NCBI RefSeq assembly: GCF_963576615.1
Contig: NC_088717.1
Span: forward strand, 52,367,026 to 52,431,025
Reading direction: 5' to 3'
From: Watersipora subatra
Lineage: Eukaryota; Bryozoa; Gymnolaemata; Cheilostomatida; Watersiporidae
DNA: 64,000 nucleotides
Shown: piece after piece, positions 47,601-52,480 of the stretch
How positions within the stretch are numbered: position 1 is the stretch's first letter
How the letters are laid out: every line of letters starts with the position of its first letter
The notes under the pieces: model-generated
The model's database searches: none
The model's input: the letters and a program-made list of their open reading frames with translations, nothing else
What the model was told of the DNA's origin: nothing
Program-made: the position numbers and the translations under genes

Positions 47601-50006
47601 CCTGTGATATCATACATAGTACCTGTGATATCATACATAGTACATGTGATATCATACATAGTACCTGTGGTATCATACATAGTAACTATGATATTATACA
47701 TTTTACCTATGATATCATACATAGTACCTGTGATATCATACATAGTAACTATGATATCATACATATTACCTGTGATATCATACATATTACCTGTGATATC
47801 ATACATAGTACCTGTGATATCATACATAGTACCTGTGATATCATACATAGTACATGTGATATCATACATAGTACCTGTGATATCATACATAGTACCTGTG
47901 ATATCATACATAGTACATGTGATATCATACATAGTACCTGTGGTATCATACATAGTTCCTACAGTTTTACACATAGAGCTGCTAGTCTCTCCAATACCTG
48001 AGCATAATTATACTCATATTATGCATCTCGGAATGGATATGGTTGGTTTGCTACATATCCTCCATATAATTTTAAAAGATTGCTAAAAATTTGGCCGACC
48101 TTTCATGACCTTACTCGCTGAACCTTATTTCCTAGACAGCAAATATTGTTAATTATTTTTAGTTTCATGATGTCAACTTTCCATAACGGTCTTCTGCGCA
48201 CGATGAAGGCCAATTATACAGTTAATGAAGGGGACCTCAGAGTGATACGCCCTCTCGTTTACGTGAGGGAAAAGACTTTACGAGACTTCGCTGAGTCGCA
48301 AATGCTGCCAGTTATAGCAGAGAACTGTCCAGCATGTTTTGAGCAGCCAAAGGTATGTTTCACACTACATTATGGTATCTAGTTAAGACACAAATCTGCT
48401 ACTTGGCGCACTCTCTTCAACCCTTGTTGTTAGTCGGGTGTATTTTGAAGGATGCTTGTAAACTGAAAGCTCAGTTTTATTTCGAAACTTGAAGGAATCA
48501 TGTCTGTTGCCAGTTATGTATTTGCCGACTGTTTTGGACTCACAAGAGAAACATAAGAGATGGTATGGTATAAAGGTAATTGAGTTTGATATGTGGTAAA
48601 GTGAAGGGGCTTGATAAATACATCAGCTCGGTTGACAGGTTGACATTCAGAAGGGCTCTGTTTTTCATCATCAAAAAAGATTAAAAATCCATCATTATCA
48701 GTACGTCAGCACTAAAATAACAGTTTTATTTTGAGTGCGTTTATTCATATTTTTGGTCGTTGTCTGTCTGTCCGTCCGTTCATTCACTTTTGGTCACGAA
48801 GCAATCTTCATTCTCTGATTGTCACAATTATGCTGGGATTTTGGCCAGTATGATTAGCTCAGTTGGTTAGAGTGTCAGTTTAATAAGCTGAATGCCATGG
48901 GTTTGAGCCCCATCTTGGCCAACATTTTAGTTGTCTCTTTTCCAATTCCTATGCAAAGCGCTTTTGGCTAATCAACCACATCTTGTGGTTGATTAGTTCA
49001 TTTGGTTAATGCGTCAGTCTAATAAGCTGAATGTTATGGGTTCAAGCTCCATATTGGCCAACATTTTAGTCATTTTTTAATTGCATGTTTAGAATTTTGT
49101 GATTGCGTGAAAGTTTGCACACTTAAAGCAACTGCTATTCTAACACAAAAATAAAAGGCTAAAATAATAATAATATATATGTTAAAACATCAATGCCGCT
49201 CTTTATTATTCCTGACAATATAATATTGATGTAAAAGTCACCTATTATTAAGTAATTTTTAACTAATTTCAAAGAAGCTGAATTCAGATAAAACAACTAC
49301 AAAGAAAATTTTTAATCTGTCCAATAAGGACCATCCATTTTAATCTGTCCAATAAGGACCATCCATTTTAATCTGTCCAATAAGGACCATTCATTTAAAC
49401 GGATCAAATATACATAAACTATTTGTCGTTTATCAATTACGTAGGCTTTTGAACGGAGAGAGTTGTAGGTATCATTTAAAATGATCAATAGTAATCAAAA
49501 AGCCATTGGGGATAATCCTTTGTTTTAATTTTATTTATAAGCAAACTGTACCATATTGAAGCTAATAAATACCATAAATACTATATGTACCAAAACGTAA
49601 TAATCATTTACAAGATTCGAGTCGATAAAATGATGCAAGCAGTTGCTCTCTTTTCTCAATAAAACTACTTATGATAATCTTTTGTGTTATTTTTAATAAT
49701 AAACAAACTGAATGATGCCGCTAAGATGTAATTATAGCTGTCTGGTCTATCTACCACAATGGACATATATTCTATGCAACTGTGTGCTTCTTTGCTAATG
49801 TGCTCATAGTTTATCATGTCTACTAAATCAAGTCCTGTCTGCAGGAGAGACACAGGATCAAGCAGTTGCTCGCCAGCCAGGAAGTGATGTTTCCAGACCT
49901 TTACAAAAGTCTTCTCTCTAGCCTCAGGCCCCTGATGGCCCTCAACTCAAGTGAAATGACACTATTTAAGTCTATATCGAAACCCAACTTTGTAACTCCT
50001 GAGTGA
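5677..50006 (+). CDS. Cysteine-desulfurase-like aminotransferase fused to TtcA-type PP-loop tRNA thiolase (19 exons, 915 aa)
   Basis: Exons: 5677-5854, 6863-6893, 7613-7729, 9059-9254, 13284-13349, 13740-13921, 19496-19679, 21101-21225, 21700-21802, 24175-24389, 27997-28107, 30071-30263, 32160-32310, 33810-33958, 35923-36045, 39550-39667, 39950-40103, 48163-48352, 49845-50006. All introns are GT-AG, the phases agree at every join, and the total is 2748 nt. Residues about 1-500 are a class V PLP fold: GNTHTTTS, the PLP lysine in STHKFLGG (about K274) and RGGCACAGP (about 414-422), where the second Cys aligns with the SufS persulfide cysteine. Residues about 503-667 are a less recognisable segment. 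Residues about 668-915 are a TtcA-like ATPase: SGGKDS (686-691), CSYC (764-767), [10 protein letters not shown] and CPAC (854-857). By family knowledge the first half would take sulfur from cysteine and the second would thiolate adenylated tRNA. Sulfur transfer between them is inferred. No clear mitochondrial presequence is seen, so a cytosolic site is likely. Confidence 0.88.
7730..9058. other. Intron 3 of the fusion gene with a SINE
   Basis: Only a tRNA-derived SINE fragment (about 8395-8570) is recognised; the rest is unremarkable AT-rich intron. Confidence 0.5.
8395..8570 (+). mobile_element. tRNA-derived SINE fragment
   Basis: A tRNA-like head with box-A/B-like parts (GTGGCTTAATGGATTTGCTT, GGTGCTGAATTCAAATCCAG) is followed by the tail CTATTACTGGACACACAACA and GACAGACAAATGACA, as in the other SINE copies of the window. 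Confidence 0.6.
9725..10484. mobile_element. TIR element family 'GTAAAACCTCTATTTGAACG', copy 1
   Basis: The left end reads TACTGTAAAATCTCTATTTG followed by AACGCCACCT motifs. The right end reads GGAGGTTTTACGGTA, its approximate inverse. Subterminal GCCACC/TTTGAAC motifs are repeated in both ends. The interior shares a segment (GACATTAGCATCGCTTTGCC) with the longer copy at 34395-35856. No intact ORF. Confidence 0.7.
10966..11543. mobile_element. Tc1/mariner-like non-autonomous element
   Basis: The terminal inverted repeats are CAGTGCTGTCAGAAATTATG and its inverse (CATAATTTCTGACGGCACTG), about 28 bp with one mismatch, extending into GAGACCACC. Both ends abut TA, the Tc1/mariner target. Length 578 bp, with no transposase ORF. 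Confidence 0.85.
11548..11702 (-). mobile_element. tRNA-derived SINE head, minus orientation
   Basis: Read on the minus strand: CAAGGTGATCGCGTGGTTAG, then a box-B-like GAGTTCAATTCCACTGCGCA. This resembles a tRNA promoter, followed by the GACAGACC-type tail. It starts just outside the Tc1-like element. Confidence 0.55.
11840..12357 (-). mobile_element. SINE-like repeat, minus orientation
   Basis: AAATCTCAGTGTTTGTC, CCTGTGTCCAGTTATAACTA, GGAACCTCCAGATCTA, TAGCACTGTTGACCA, GTATTGTTTTAGTAAA and AAAGATCTAGCTTTACAGGT are all shared in order with 63620-63976. It ends in the GTGCAACGCTGGGTAAT module near ACTAG-type DNA. Confidence 0.75.
14321..14704. mobile_element. Palindrome-rich TIR element, copy 1
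   Basis: The left end TATCGTACTTTTCGGACTAT matches, inverted, the right end ATAGTCCAAAAAGTACGGTA, with GCCGC motifs next to both. Inside is a perfect 20-bp inverted repeat (arms 14581-14600 and 14616-14635, TCACCGCTAGAGGCGCACTA) and a 10-bp hairpin TGCCTAACGG / CCGTTAGGCA near 14535-14563. No ORF. A truncated relative lies at 27583-27790. Confidence 0.8.
15634..16718. mobile_element. Harbinger-like foldback element with doubled right end
   Basis: AGGTTGACTTACAACAAAAT at the left is inverted at 16674-16718 (ATTTTGTTGCAAGTCAACCT). The flanking TAA on both sides fits the 3-bp TWA target of PIF/Harbinger elements, although TTAA is also possible. The left arm to about 15840 pairs with 16310-16520 inverted (shared landmarks TTACTCTGTTGTGTTGTAGG and TTACAAGCTCTTAAAAGCT). 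A second end-like copy near 16470-16520 means the right end is duplicated. No transposase. Confidence 0.7.
18080..18475 (+). mobile_element. tRNA-derived SINE, plus orientation
   Basis: It begins with an ACTAGTTCAATGCCCGATG module and carries TTTACTATAATAAGAGCC, GATTGCGACATGATCTCTCA and ATTAAAGATTGG as in 1018-1440. The tRNA-like head at 18366-18425 has GCGTAGTATAGTGGTTAGCT (box A) and GGGGTTCTAAGTTCAACTCC (box B). The tail is CAAATGACAGACCTTC. Confidence 0.75.
18536..19468 (-). mobile_element. hAT element 1 with 8-bp target duplication
   Basis: The ends CAGGGGTCTGCAACC and GGTTGCTTACCCCTG are inverted repeats. Both sides are flanked by TGATAACC (18528-18535 and 19469-19476), a perfect 8-bp duplication diagnostic of hAT. 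It carries a transposase remnant on the minus strand. It lies in intron 6 of the fusion gene, its right end 27 nt before exon 7. Same family as 36074-36839. Confidence 0.93.
18945..19178 (-). pseudogene. BED-type zinc-finger N-terminal fragment of a hAT transposase
   Basis: From the ATG at 19178 on the minus strand the frame reads [16 protein letters not shown], then [20 protein letters not shown] and NNHAAF. This is a C-x2-C ... H-x4-H BED-like finger, as found at the start of hAT-type transposases and domesticated ZBED/GTF2IRD2-like proteins. The frame stops at 18945 and no DDE/RNase-H region follows inside the 933-bp element, so it is a relic. Confidence 0.7.
19680..21100. other. Intron 7 of the fusion gene
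   Basis: AT-rich intron. No repeat family or exon recognised. Confidence 0.5.
21803..24174. other. Intron 9 of the fusion gene
   Basis: No exon is recognised. A minus-strand open frame at 22341-22643 has no family match that I recognise and no splice context. The interval contains two similar phrases about 770 bp apart in opposite orientation (CCTAGGACACTTAT near 22925 and AAGTGTCCTAGGGTA near 23701), so it may be a degraded element bounded at those points. Confidence 0.4.
24838..25010 (-). mobile_element. tRNA-derived SINE fragment, minus orientation
   Basis: CTATAGCTATTAAAACTTTG, then GATTTGAACTCACGACGAAT: a box-B-like segment read on the minus strand, in the same order as in the other minus copies (11840 and 42170). 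Confidence 0.5.
26066..26640 (-). pseudogene. Helitron N-terminal fragment
   Basis: Translated on the minus strand the region gives several copies of an AETAEQ-x-Q-x-RLQ-type repeat, then [15 protein letters not shown], and [16 protein letters not shown] before a stop at 26066. The repeat and the C-x2-C-ALHW-GE motif recall the region before the Helitron-like N domain in animal Helitrons. The frame is interrupted and no Rep or helicase domain follows, so this is a relic. The Cys-rich plus-strand ORF here is its shadow. Confidence 0.5.
27583..27790. mobile_element. Palindrome-rich TIR element, truncated copy 2
   Basis: Shares CTCAGGACAGTGCTATTTAA and CACGGCAGCAA with the 14.4-kb copy, and the right end GTAGCGGCTAATAGTCAAAA followed by AAGTACGGTA. 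The left third is missing. Confidence 0.75.
28234..28332. repeat. 14-bp tandem repeat
   Basis: About seven copies of TTTCACATATCTGT, with one T-for-C change, in intron 11. Confidence 0.92.
28427..28860 (+). mobile_element. 'CTAGCTG...TTTCAAACTTCATATCATGA' repeat, copy 1
   Basis: Begins CTAGCTGTCCTGCTCGGTAA and contains AAAGTTTTTGGACAGAAAAT, AACTTTCAAACTACATATCA and GTAAAGGCTTTCAAACTTTG in the same order as at 39008-39357 and 45033-45350. No ORF. It may be the 3' part of a retroelement. Confidence 0.7.
29628..29975. repeat. Degenerate ACAGACCAACAGCCA minisatellite
   Basis: About 20 imperfect copies of a 15-17-bp CA-rich unit. It opens three long Cys/Val-rich minus-strand frames that are products of the repeat, not genes. 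It sits about 95 bp before exon 12. Confidence 0.9.
30411..30531. repeat. 33-bp tandem repeat
   Basis: Roughly 3.5 copies of a unit containing CCTTGACCTAATATCCCTTG, in intron 12. Confidence 0.9.
30532..32159. other. Rest of intron 12
   Basis: Contains one SINE-like copy (31685-31860). Otherwise AT-rich, with nothing recognised. Confidence 0.5.
31685..31860 (+). mobile_element. tRNA-derived SINE
   Basis: TAAGGTGGTCGAGCGGTGCG, then a box-B-like TCCGAGTTCGTTTCC, followed by a GGCTTCAGACAGACACGGCT tail. The head resembles a class II (Ser/Leu-like) tRNA start. Confidence 0.55.
32311..33809. other. Intron 13 of the fusion gene
   Basis: No exon, repeat family or RNA gene recognised. Confidence 0.45.
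34012..34310 (+). repeat. 87-bp tandem triplication of a SINE/retroelement end
   Basis: It starts CTAGCTGTGCCCCCCACGGC then GTTGCCCGGGTATTAAAGAT. Then three copies follow at about 87-bp spacing of a unit with ATCAGCTTATAAAC, GAGAGTTGCC and TTAGCCTGGCACATTGCCAA. The same unit occurs once, inverted, at 42430-42570. Confidence 0.85.
34395..35856. mobile_element. TIR element family 'GTAAAACCTCTATTTGAACG', long copy
   Basis: CCGTAAAACCTCTAATTGAA at the left is inverted as TTCAATTAGAGGTTTTACGG at the right, with repeated CGCCACC/TTTGAAC motifs in both subterminal regions. Length about 1.46 kb. The interior holds a plus-strand open frame around 34921-35148 ([18 protein letters not shown] and [10 protein letters not shown]), with no ATG and no domain I recognise; it may be a transposase relic. 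It ends 66 bp before exon 15. Confidence 0.8.
36074..36839 (+). mobile_element. hAT element 2 (same family, opposite orientation)
   Basis: Ends CAGGGGTCGGCAACC and GGTTGCCAACCCCTG, flanked by ACATAGGC and GCATAGGC (7 of 8 bases). The interior (GCGGCTCCGGAGCC, TTTTATCACTAGATTTTGTA) matches element 1 at 18536-19468 read in reverse. The transposase region is deleted. The left end is 28 nt after the donor of exon 15. Confidence 0.9.
36979..37091. repeat. 20-bp tandem repeat, array 1
   Basis: Five to six copies of CCTATATTTACTTAATGTGA with minor changes, in intron 15. Confidence 0.92.
37100..38450. other. Intron 15 interval between two related arrays
   Basis: AT-rich. No gene recognised. It is bracketed by two arrays of the same 20-bp unit. 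Confidence 0.45.
38455..38563. repeat. 20-bp tandem repeat, array 2
   Basis: About five copies of the same unit as at 36979-37091 (ACCTATATTTACTTAATGTG), more diverged, in the same orientation 1.4 kb downstream. Confidence 0.9.
38950..39417 (+). mobile_element. Retroelement-like repeat (copy 2) between 57-bp direct repeats
   Basis: 39008-39357 begins CTAGCTGTACCACCCGGCGT and contains TGGACAGAAAATTGATTTGT and TTTCAAACTACATATCATGA, as in the copies at 28.4 and 45.0 kb. It is bounded by direct repeats 38950-39006 and 39360-39417, both starting CAGTTCTTTAAGTAAAACTG and ending near AAAATATAAAC. Confidence 0.7.
40545..41554. mobile_element. TA-flanked TIR element carrying an end minisatellite
   Basis: CAGTAGACGCTACTATAACG at the left is inverted at the right as CGTTATAGGAGCGTCTACTG, each next to TA. 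Length 1010 bp, no ORF. The right end contains a 16-bp array (41388-41548) whose unit is the inner part of the terminal repeat. Confidence 0.85.
41388..41548. repeat. 16-bp minisatellite inside an element end
   Basis: About ten copies of GTTATAGGAGGTATAC (some with TATGC) directly next to the terminal repeat GTTATAGGAGCGTCTACTG. Confidence 0.95.
42170..42570 (-). mobile_element. SINE plus 'CCTGGCACATTGCCAATGG' module, minus orientation
   Basis: CCAGCTATAGCTGTTAAAAT, then a tRNA-like box-B region (GATTTGATCTCAGACTCTCC), then TTGGCAGTGTTCCAGGCTAA, TTTATAAGCTGATTTTTAAT and the ACCTGGGCAACGTCGGGTAG end next to CTAGT. Confidence 0.65.
42840..43060 (-). repeat. Second CCGGGCAACGCC-type repeat end, minus orientation
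   Basis: TCTGTCTGTCTGTCATTCCG, CTATAGCTATCATTAGAATA, then TTATAAACTGATTTTTAACA and CCCGGGCAACGCCGACAGGC ahead of CTAGTTGG. It is a shorter relative of 42170-42570. Confidence 0.55.
43545..44030 (+). CDS. Small DUF5679-like zinc-ribbon protein with Arg-rich tail, nested in intron 17 (two exons, 111 aa)
   Basis: Exon 1 is 43545-43702, with ATG in the favourable context AACAATGA and donor AG|GTAGAT. Exon 2 is 43853-44030, after acceptor TTTTTTTTGAAG. They join in frame (336 nt) and end at TAA. The N-terminal part contains [10 protein letters not shown], a basic turn, [10 protein letters not shown] and KCHKCD: two CxxC knuckles with the spacing of DUF5679, a short zinc-ribbon family I recall from archaea, large DNA viruses and some mobile elements. 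Exon 2 encodes a tail made mostly of Arg, Lys and Ser (e.g. [20 protein letters not shown]), like protamines or viral core proteins. AATAAA lies 58 nt after the stop. The gene sits inside the 8-kb intron between exons 17 and 18 of the fusion gene, on the same strand. DNA condensation or nuclear packaging is a guess from composition. A viral or Maverick-type origin is possible but unproven. Confidence 0.62.
44088..44093 (+). promoter_or_regulatory. Candidate polyadenylation signal of the nested gene
   Basis: AATAAA lies 58 nt after the stop codon of the nested two-exon gene, and a second copy starts near 44103. The close spacing supports a short independent transcript inside the host intron. 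Confidence 0.5.
45033..45350 (+). mobile_element. 'CTAGGTAAATGCCCGGCGTTGCCC' repeat, copy 3
   Basis: The end module is followed by AAAAGTCTTCGCAGAAACTT, ACTTTCAAACTTCATATCAT and GTAAAGGCTTTCAAACTTTG, in the order of the 28.4- and 39.0-kb copies. Confidence 0.7.
45453..46389. mobile_element. hAT element 3 (different family) with 8-bp target duplication
   Basis: TAGAGATGCCCTGATT at the left is inverted as AATCGGGGCAACTCTA at the right. Both sides carry ATAATAAC (45445-45452 and 46390-46397). Subterminal CCGATTCAGAT/CCGATACCGAT motifs repeat at both ends. Length 937 bp, no transposase. Confidence 0.9.
46835..47015 (+). mobile_element. tRNA-derived SINE
   Basis: GAGCTATAGCTCTGCAGTTA, then GAGTTCAAATCCAGCATGAA (box B), then AATAGGTATAGTTGGACATA, like the tail of other copies. 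Confidence 0.6.
47318..47959. repeat. 21-bp minisatellite with 273-bp higher-order period
   Basis: About 30 copies of ATAGTACCTGTGATATCATAC with recurring variants (ATAACTATGAT, ATATTACC, TTTTACCTATG, GTACATGTG, CTGTGGTATC). The variant order from about 47400 to 47670 is repeated 273 bp (13 units) later. Because 21 and 273 are multiples of three, long open frames appear on both strands. They are repeat products, not genes. Confidence 0.97.
48848..48923 (+). other. tRNA-Ile(AAT)-like sequence, copy 1 (probable pseudogene)
   Basis: TAGCTCAGTTGGTTAGAG is a good D arm. TCAGTTTAATAAGCTGA gives an anticodon stem and loop with AAT. ATGGGTTTGAGCCCCAT is a paired T arm, and CTTGGCC closes the 3' side. 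The 5' side reads GGCCAGTATGAT instead of a plain 7-base strand, leaving extra bases before the D arm, so a functional tRNA is doubtful. Confidence 0.6.
48968..49062 (+). other. Hairpin plus tRNA-Ile-like sequence, copy 2 (degenerate)
   Basis: A perfect 13-bp inverted repeat with a 3-nt loop (48968-48980 and 48984-48996, CTAATCAACCACA) runs into a second tRNA-like copy: GATTAGTTCATTTGGTTAAT, TCAGTCTAATAAGCTGA, ATGGGTTCAAGCTCCAT and ATTGGCCA. It is more degraded than copy 1; the two derive from one duplication. Confidence 0.6.
49313..49400. repeat. 28-bp tandem repeat, three copies
   Basis: TTTTAATCTGTCCAATAAGG followed by ACCATCCA, three times, in intron 18. Confidence 0.93.
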
Positions 50007-52480
50007 CCAGATCACTTTGTTTAGCTATTTATTATCCCTGCAGTCATTTTATGGTGAAAAAGTACTTCAACTTTCTAGTTTTGTCTCCAAGTCATTATCA
50101 TGTACACCTGACAGCTGTTCTAGGTTAATTTATGCAAGACAATTTCATCTAGACGTAACCTCTGCTATGTATGCCAACATCACGTTCTGTTGTAAAGTGG
50201 AAACCATCTGTATGCGAGAGCAAAGTCGTGAAACTAGAAGAGTTTTTGAATTTATAATATTTTTATAAAATGGCAACATTTTAATTGTTTTTGATGCTCT
50301 AGAATGGCCTAGTTATTTCATACAATGTTTGATGATGCTGACAGCTAAAAGATTGACAAACATTTTTATAAATGAATATATCAGTTATATATCAATTCCA
50401 AACCCATTCAAAGCATGGAAACACAATGAATACTGACAATAAAAAGATAAAATGTGGGCTATTATTCTATTTTTCTAGGATAAAGGCTAACTTTTATGAT
50501 TAGCCTTGTATATGTCATCATGCCTTTGCTAGTTGAAGACAGCTGTATTATTATTAGTATGTATTATTGCTATTGTATCTTCGTTCAGCTTTTCCTATTA
50601 GGGGGAGCCACTGCAAATCCTCTTCCTTCTATAGGATTTAACGTTATCATTTGCTCATGAGATTTTTCATAAGAGCAGTTGTAGTCGGATGCCCTTTCTA
50701 ATAGTCTCACACTACCGATGGTCCTTGTCTGTCTCACCAACCTCCTGATCATTAGTCAGCCCACTAAACATGGCAGCTCTTTATTATTGCTTTTCTATAT
50801 ACTGGCTAATCGTCTTTTTATAATGAATACAGATTTTTGTTGGTTTTCTAAAGTTTTCAGAAAATTATATAGTTAAGACTTGGAGAGTAACACCATGTTA
50901 GTCATTATAGTATTGTTACTTCTAGCATTCTCACGATTATCTTGAGTATTAGTGATTTTGTGAAATTTGAAAAAACAACTGTGAATTCCCTGCATGTTAG
51001 AGAGCTTTCCTGAGCTCCTAGTTCCCTATATCTAACTTTAACAAGTAGACAATGGGTATAAGACGCTCTCTGTGCCACAAGTGTAAGGTAACTCGTGTTG
51101 TACTCAGTATTATGTTATAAAAACTAACCTCCGTTTTGTATGTTGTTATGCTAACAAAGAGGCGCTGTACAGAGAGAGTTATATCATCGAGAGAGCCCAA
51201 CTAGGCCCAATATGTTCCCCATATACTTCCTGTGGCATAACTCTCTCTGTACAAATTATGTGTAATTAAGAAACATGTTAAAATTCCTGCTCATAATAAA
51301 GTTAGTAATTAGTCGTACCGCTAGTCTATAAAATATATTCTGCCTCATAGTCGGATAAAAGTGGATATTTGGTTGTCGTTACAGTTTAATCGAATCTCCC
51401 AGAACAATGTATGGAGGGGCAATGTCACCAGAATTATAAAAAGGCCATATTCGCACACCCTTAGTTACATCGCTCTCTTCATACATAACTCTGTTTGTTG
51501 AAATAGTCAGTGCAAATAGTTTGCGATGGCCCAATGAAAGGATTTACATAGGTGCTAAGGCTTTCTTGCTATGTATCATTTTGGCATGAAGCTCTCACCT
51601 AATTAGGTTGATATGGAATTTTTACCGCTCAGTTATTTCTTAAACCCGGTTGATCTAGCGACAGCTTTTACGTGTCAACCGTAGCATACCGTAGTTAACA
51701 AGTGGAGACTGTCAGACAAGAGAAGACAAATCCTCATACGTGTACGTTTTTGCTTTCAAGTTTTCTATAAATGTTGTAAATGTTCAAATAGGAACCATGC
51801 ATTAAGCATGAGACACGTGGGTTGATAACTCCCATGTTTGTTCCGGTAACTGGTAGGAAAGTATTGTTCTGTGATGAGTTTATGTACAGATTTACTCTGA
51901 CAGACAAAATTCTTATATTCAAAGTTCTAAACCTCGTGGTTGTATATGAGAGATAATCTAGACACACAAGGCAGTTTCGTGTTTTGTTAAATTTTTTTAA
52001 TCCCGAAGGTTTGTACTATATTTCTGTTTGAGTGCCACTTATAAACATGAAAGAGTTTCGATGCAAATATTAGAATAAATGTGTTCAAAAATGTGAAAAA
52101 TTAGAATGGAGTCTATAGTGAGATATGCAGTCAGTCGCGTAACTACTCTGATAAACAATGATAATTATATGTATCTGCTACCTATCATCAAAAGGGTTAA
52201 AGATATGCTATATAAAAAAAGTTACTCGCGCAGATGCAATGTTACCGTAGACACCTAACGCCAACCAAATAGACAACAACCATGAATAATCTTATTCATT
52301 GACACGCATTTATCACAACTTTCAGTGATAAAATCAAAATAATCTAGGTGAGCATGGGTATGTTGGCTGCATCTAACGGCGTGTTAGTCAGTCGTATTTG
52401 CTGACTTGCCACCTCACTTTGTTGTTATTGTGATCCCTTTGATGGTATAAAATTTGCAGTTATAATCATAAGCTGGTTGT
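50007..52480. other. Intergenic region between convergent genes
   Basis: Holds the 3' UTR of the fusion gene (plus) and presumably that of the IgGFc-domain gene (minus). Around 51160-51260 a CTGTACAGAGAGAGTTAT / ATAACTCTCTCTGTACA inverted pair is visible. No other gene recognised. Confidence 0.5.
50438..50443 (+). promoter_or_regulatory. Candidate polyadenylation signal of the fusion gene
   Basis: An AATAAA hexamer lies about 430 nt after the TGA at 50004-50006. It is the first clear consensus downstream on the plus strand that I noticed. AT-rich DNA makes chance hexamers common, so this is only a candidate 3' end. Confidence 0.35.

Larger units (their letters stand above)
35923..50006 (+). 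other. TtcA-type PP-loop module of the fusion gene (exons 15-19)
   Basis: Exon 15 carries the ATP-pyrophosphatase P-loop SGGKDS. Exon 16 carries [20 protein letters not shown]. Exon 17 carries [20 protein letters not shown] and [11 protein letters not shown]. Exon 18 carries [20 protein letters not shown] and [10 protein letters not shown]. Exon 19 ends with [20 protein letters not shown], then TGA. In bacterial TtcA the CxxC pair and a later Cys bind a [4Fe-4S] cluster that carries the sulfur; all three positions are Cys here, with an additional Cys in the last motif. CSxCSRxxRG with RLYKCA and G-x-H-x-DD fits TtcA better than the eukaryotic Ncs6/CTU1 pattern. The modified tRNA base cannot be told from the sequence. 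Confidence 0.85.

Noticed and set aside
47279..48086. Open frames of 230-250 codons on both strands
   Set aside because: They are translations of the 21-bp minisatellite. The period is a multiple of three, so any stop-free unit gives long frames on either strand.
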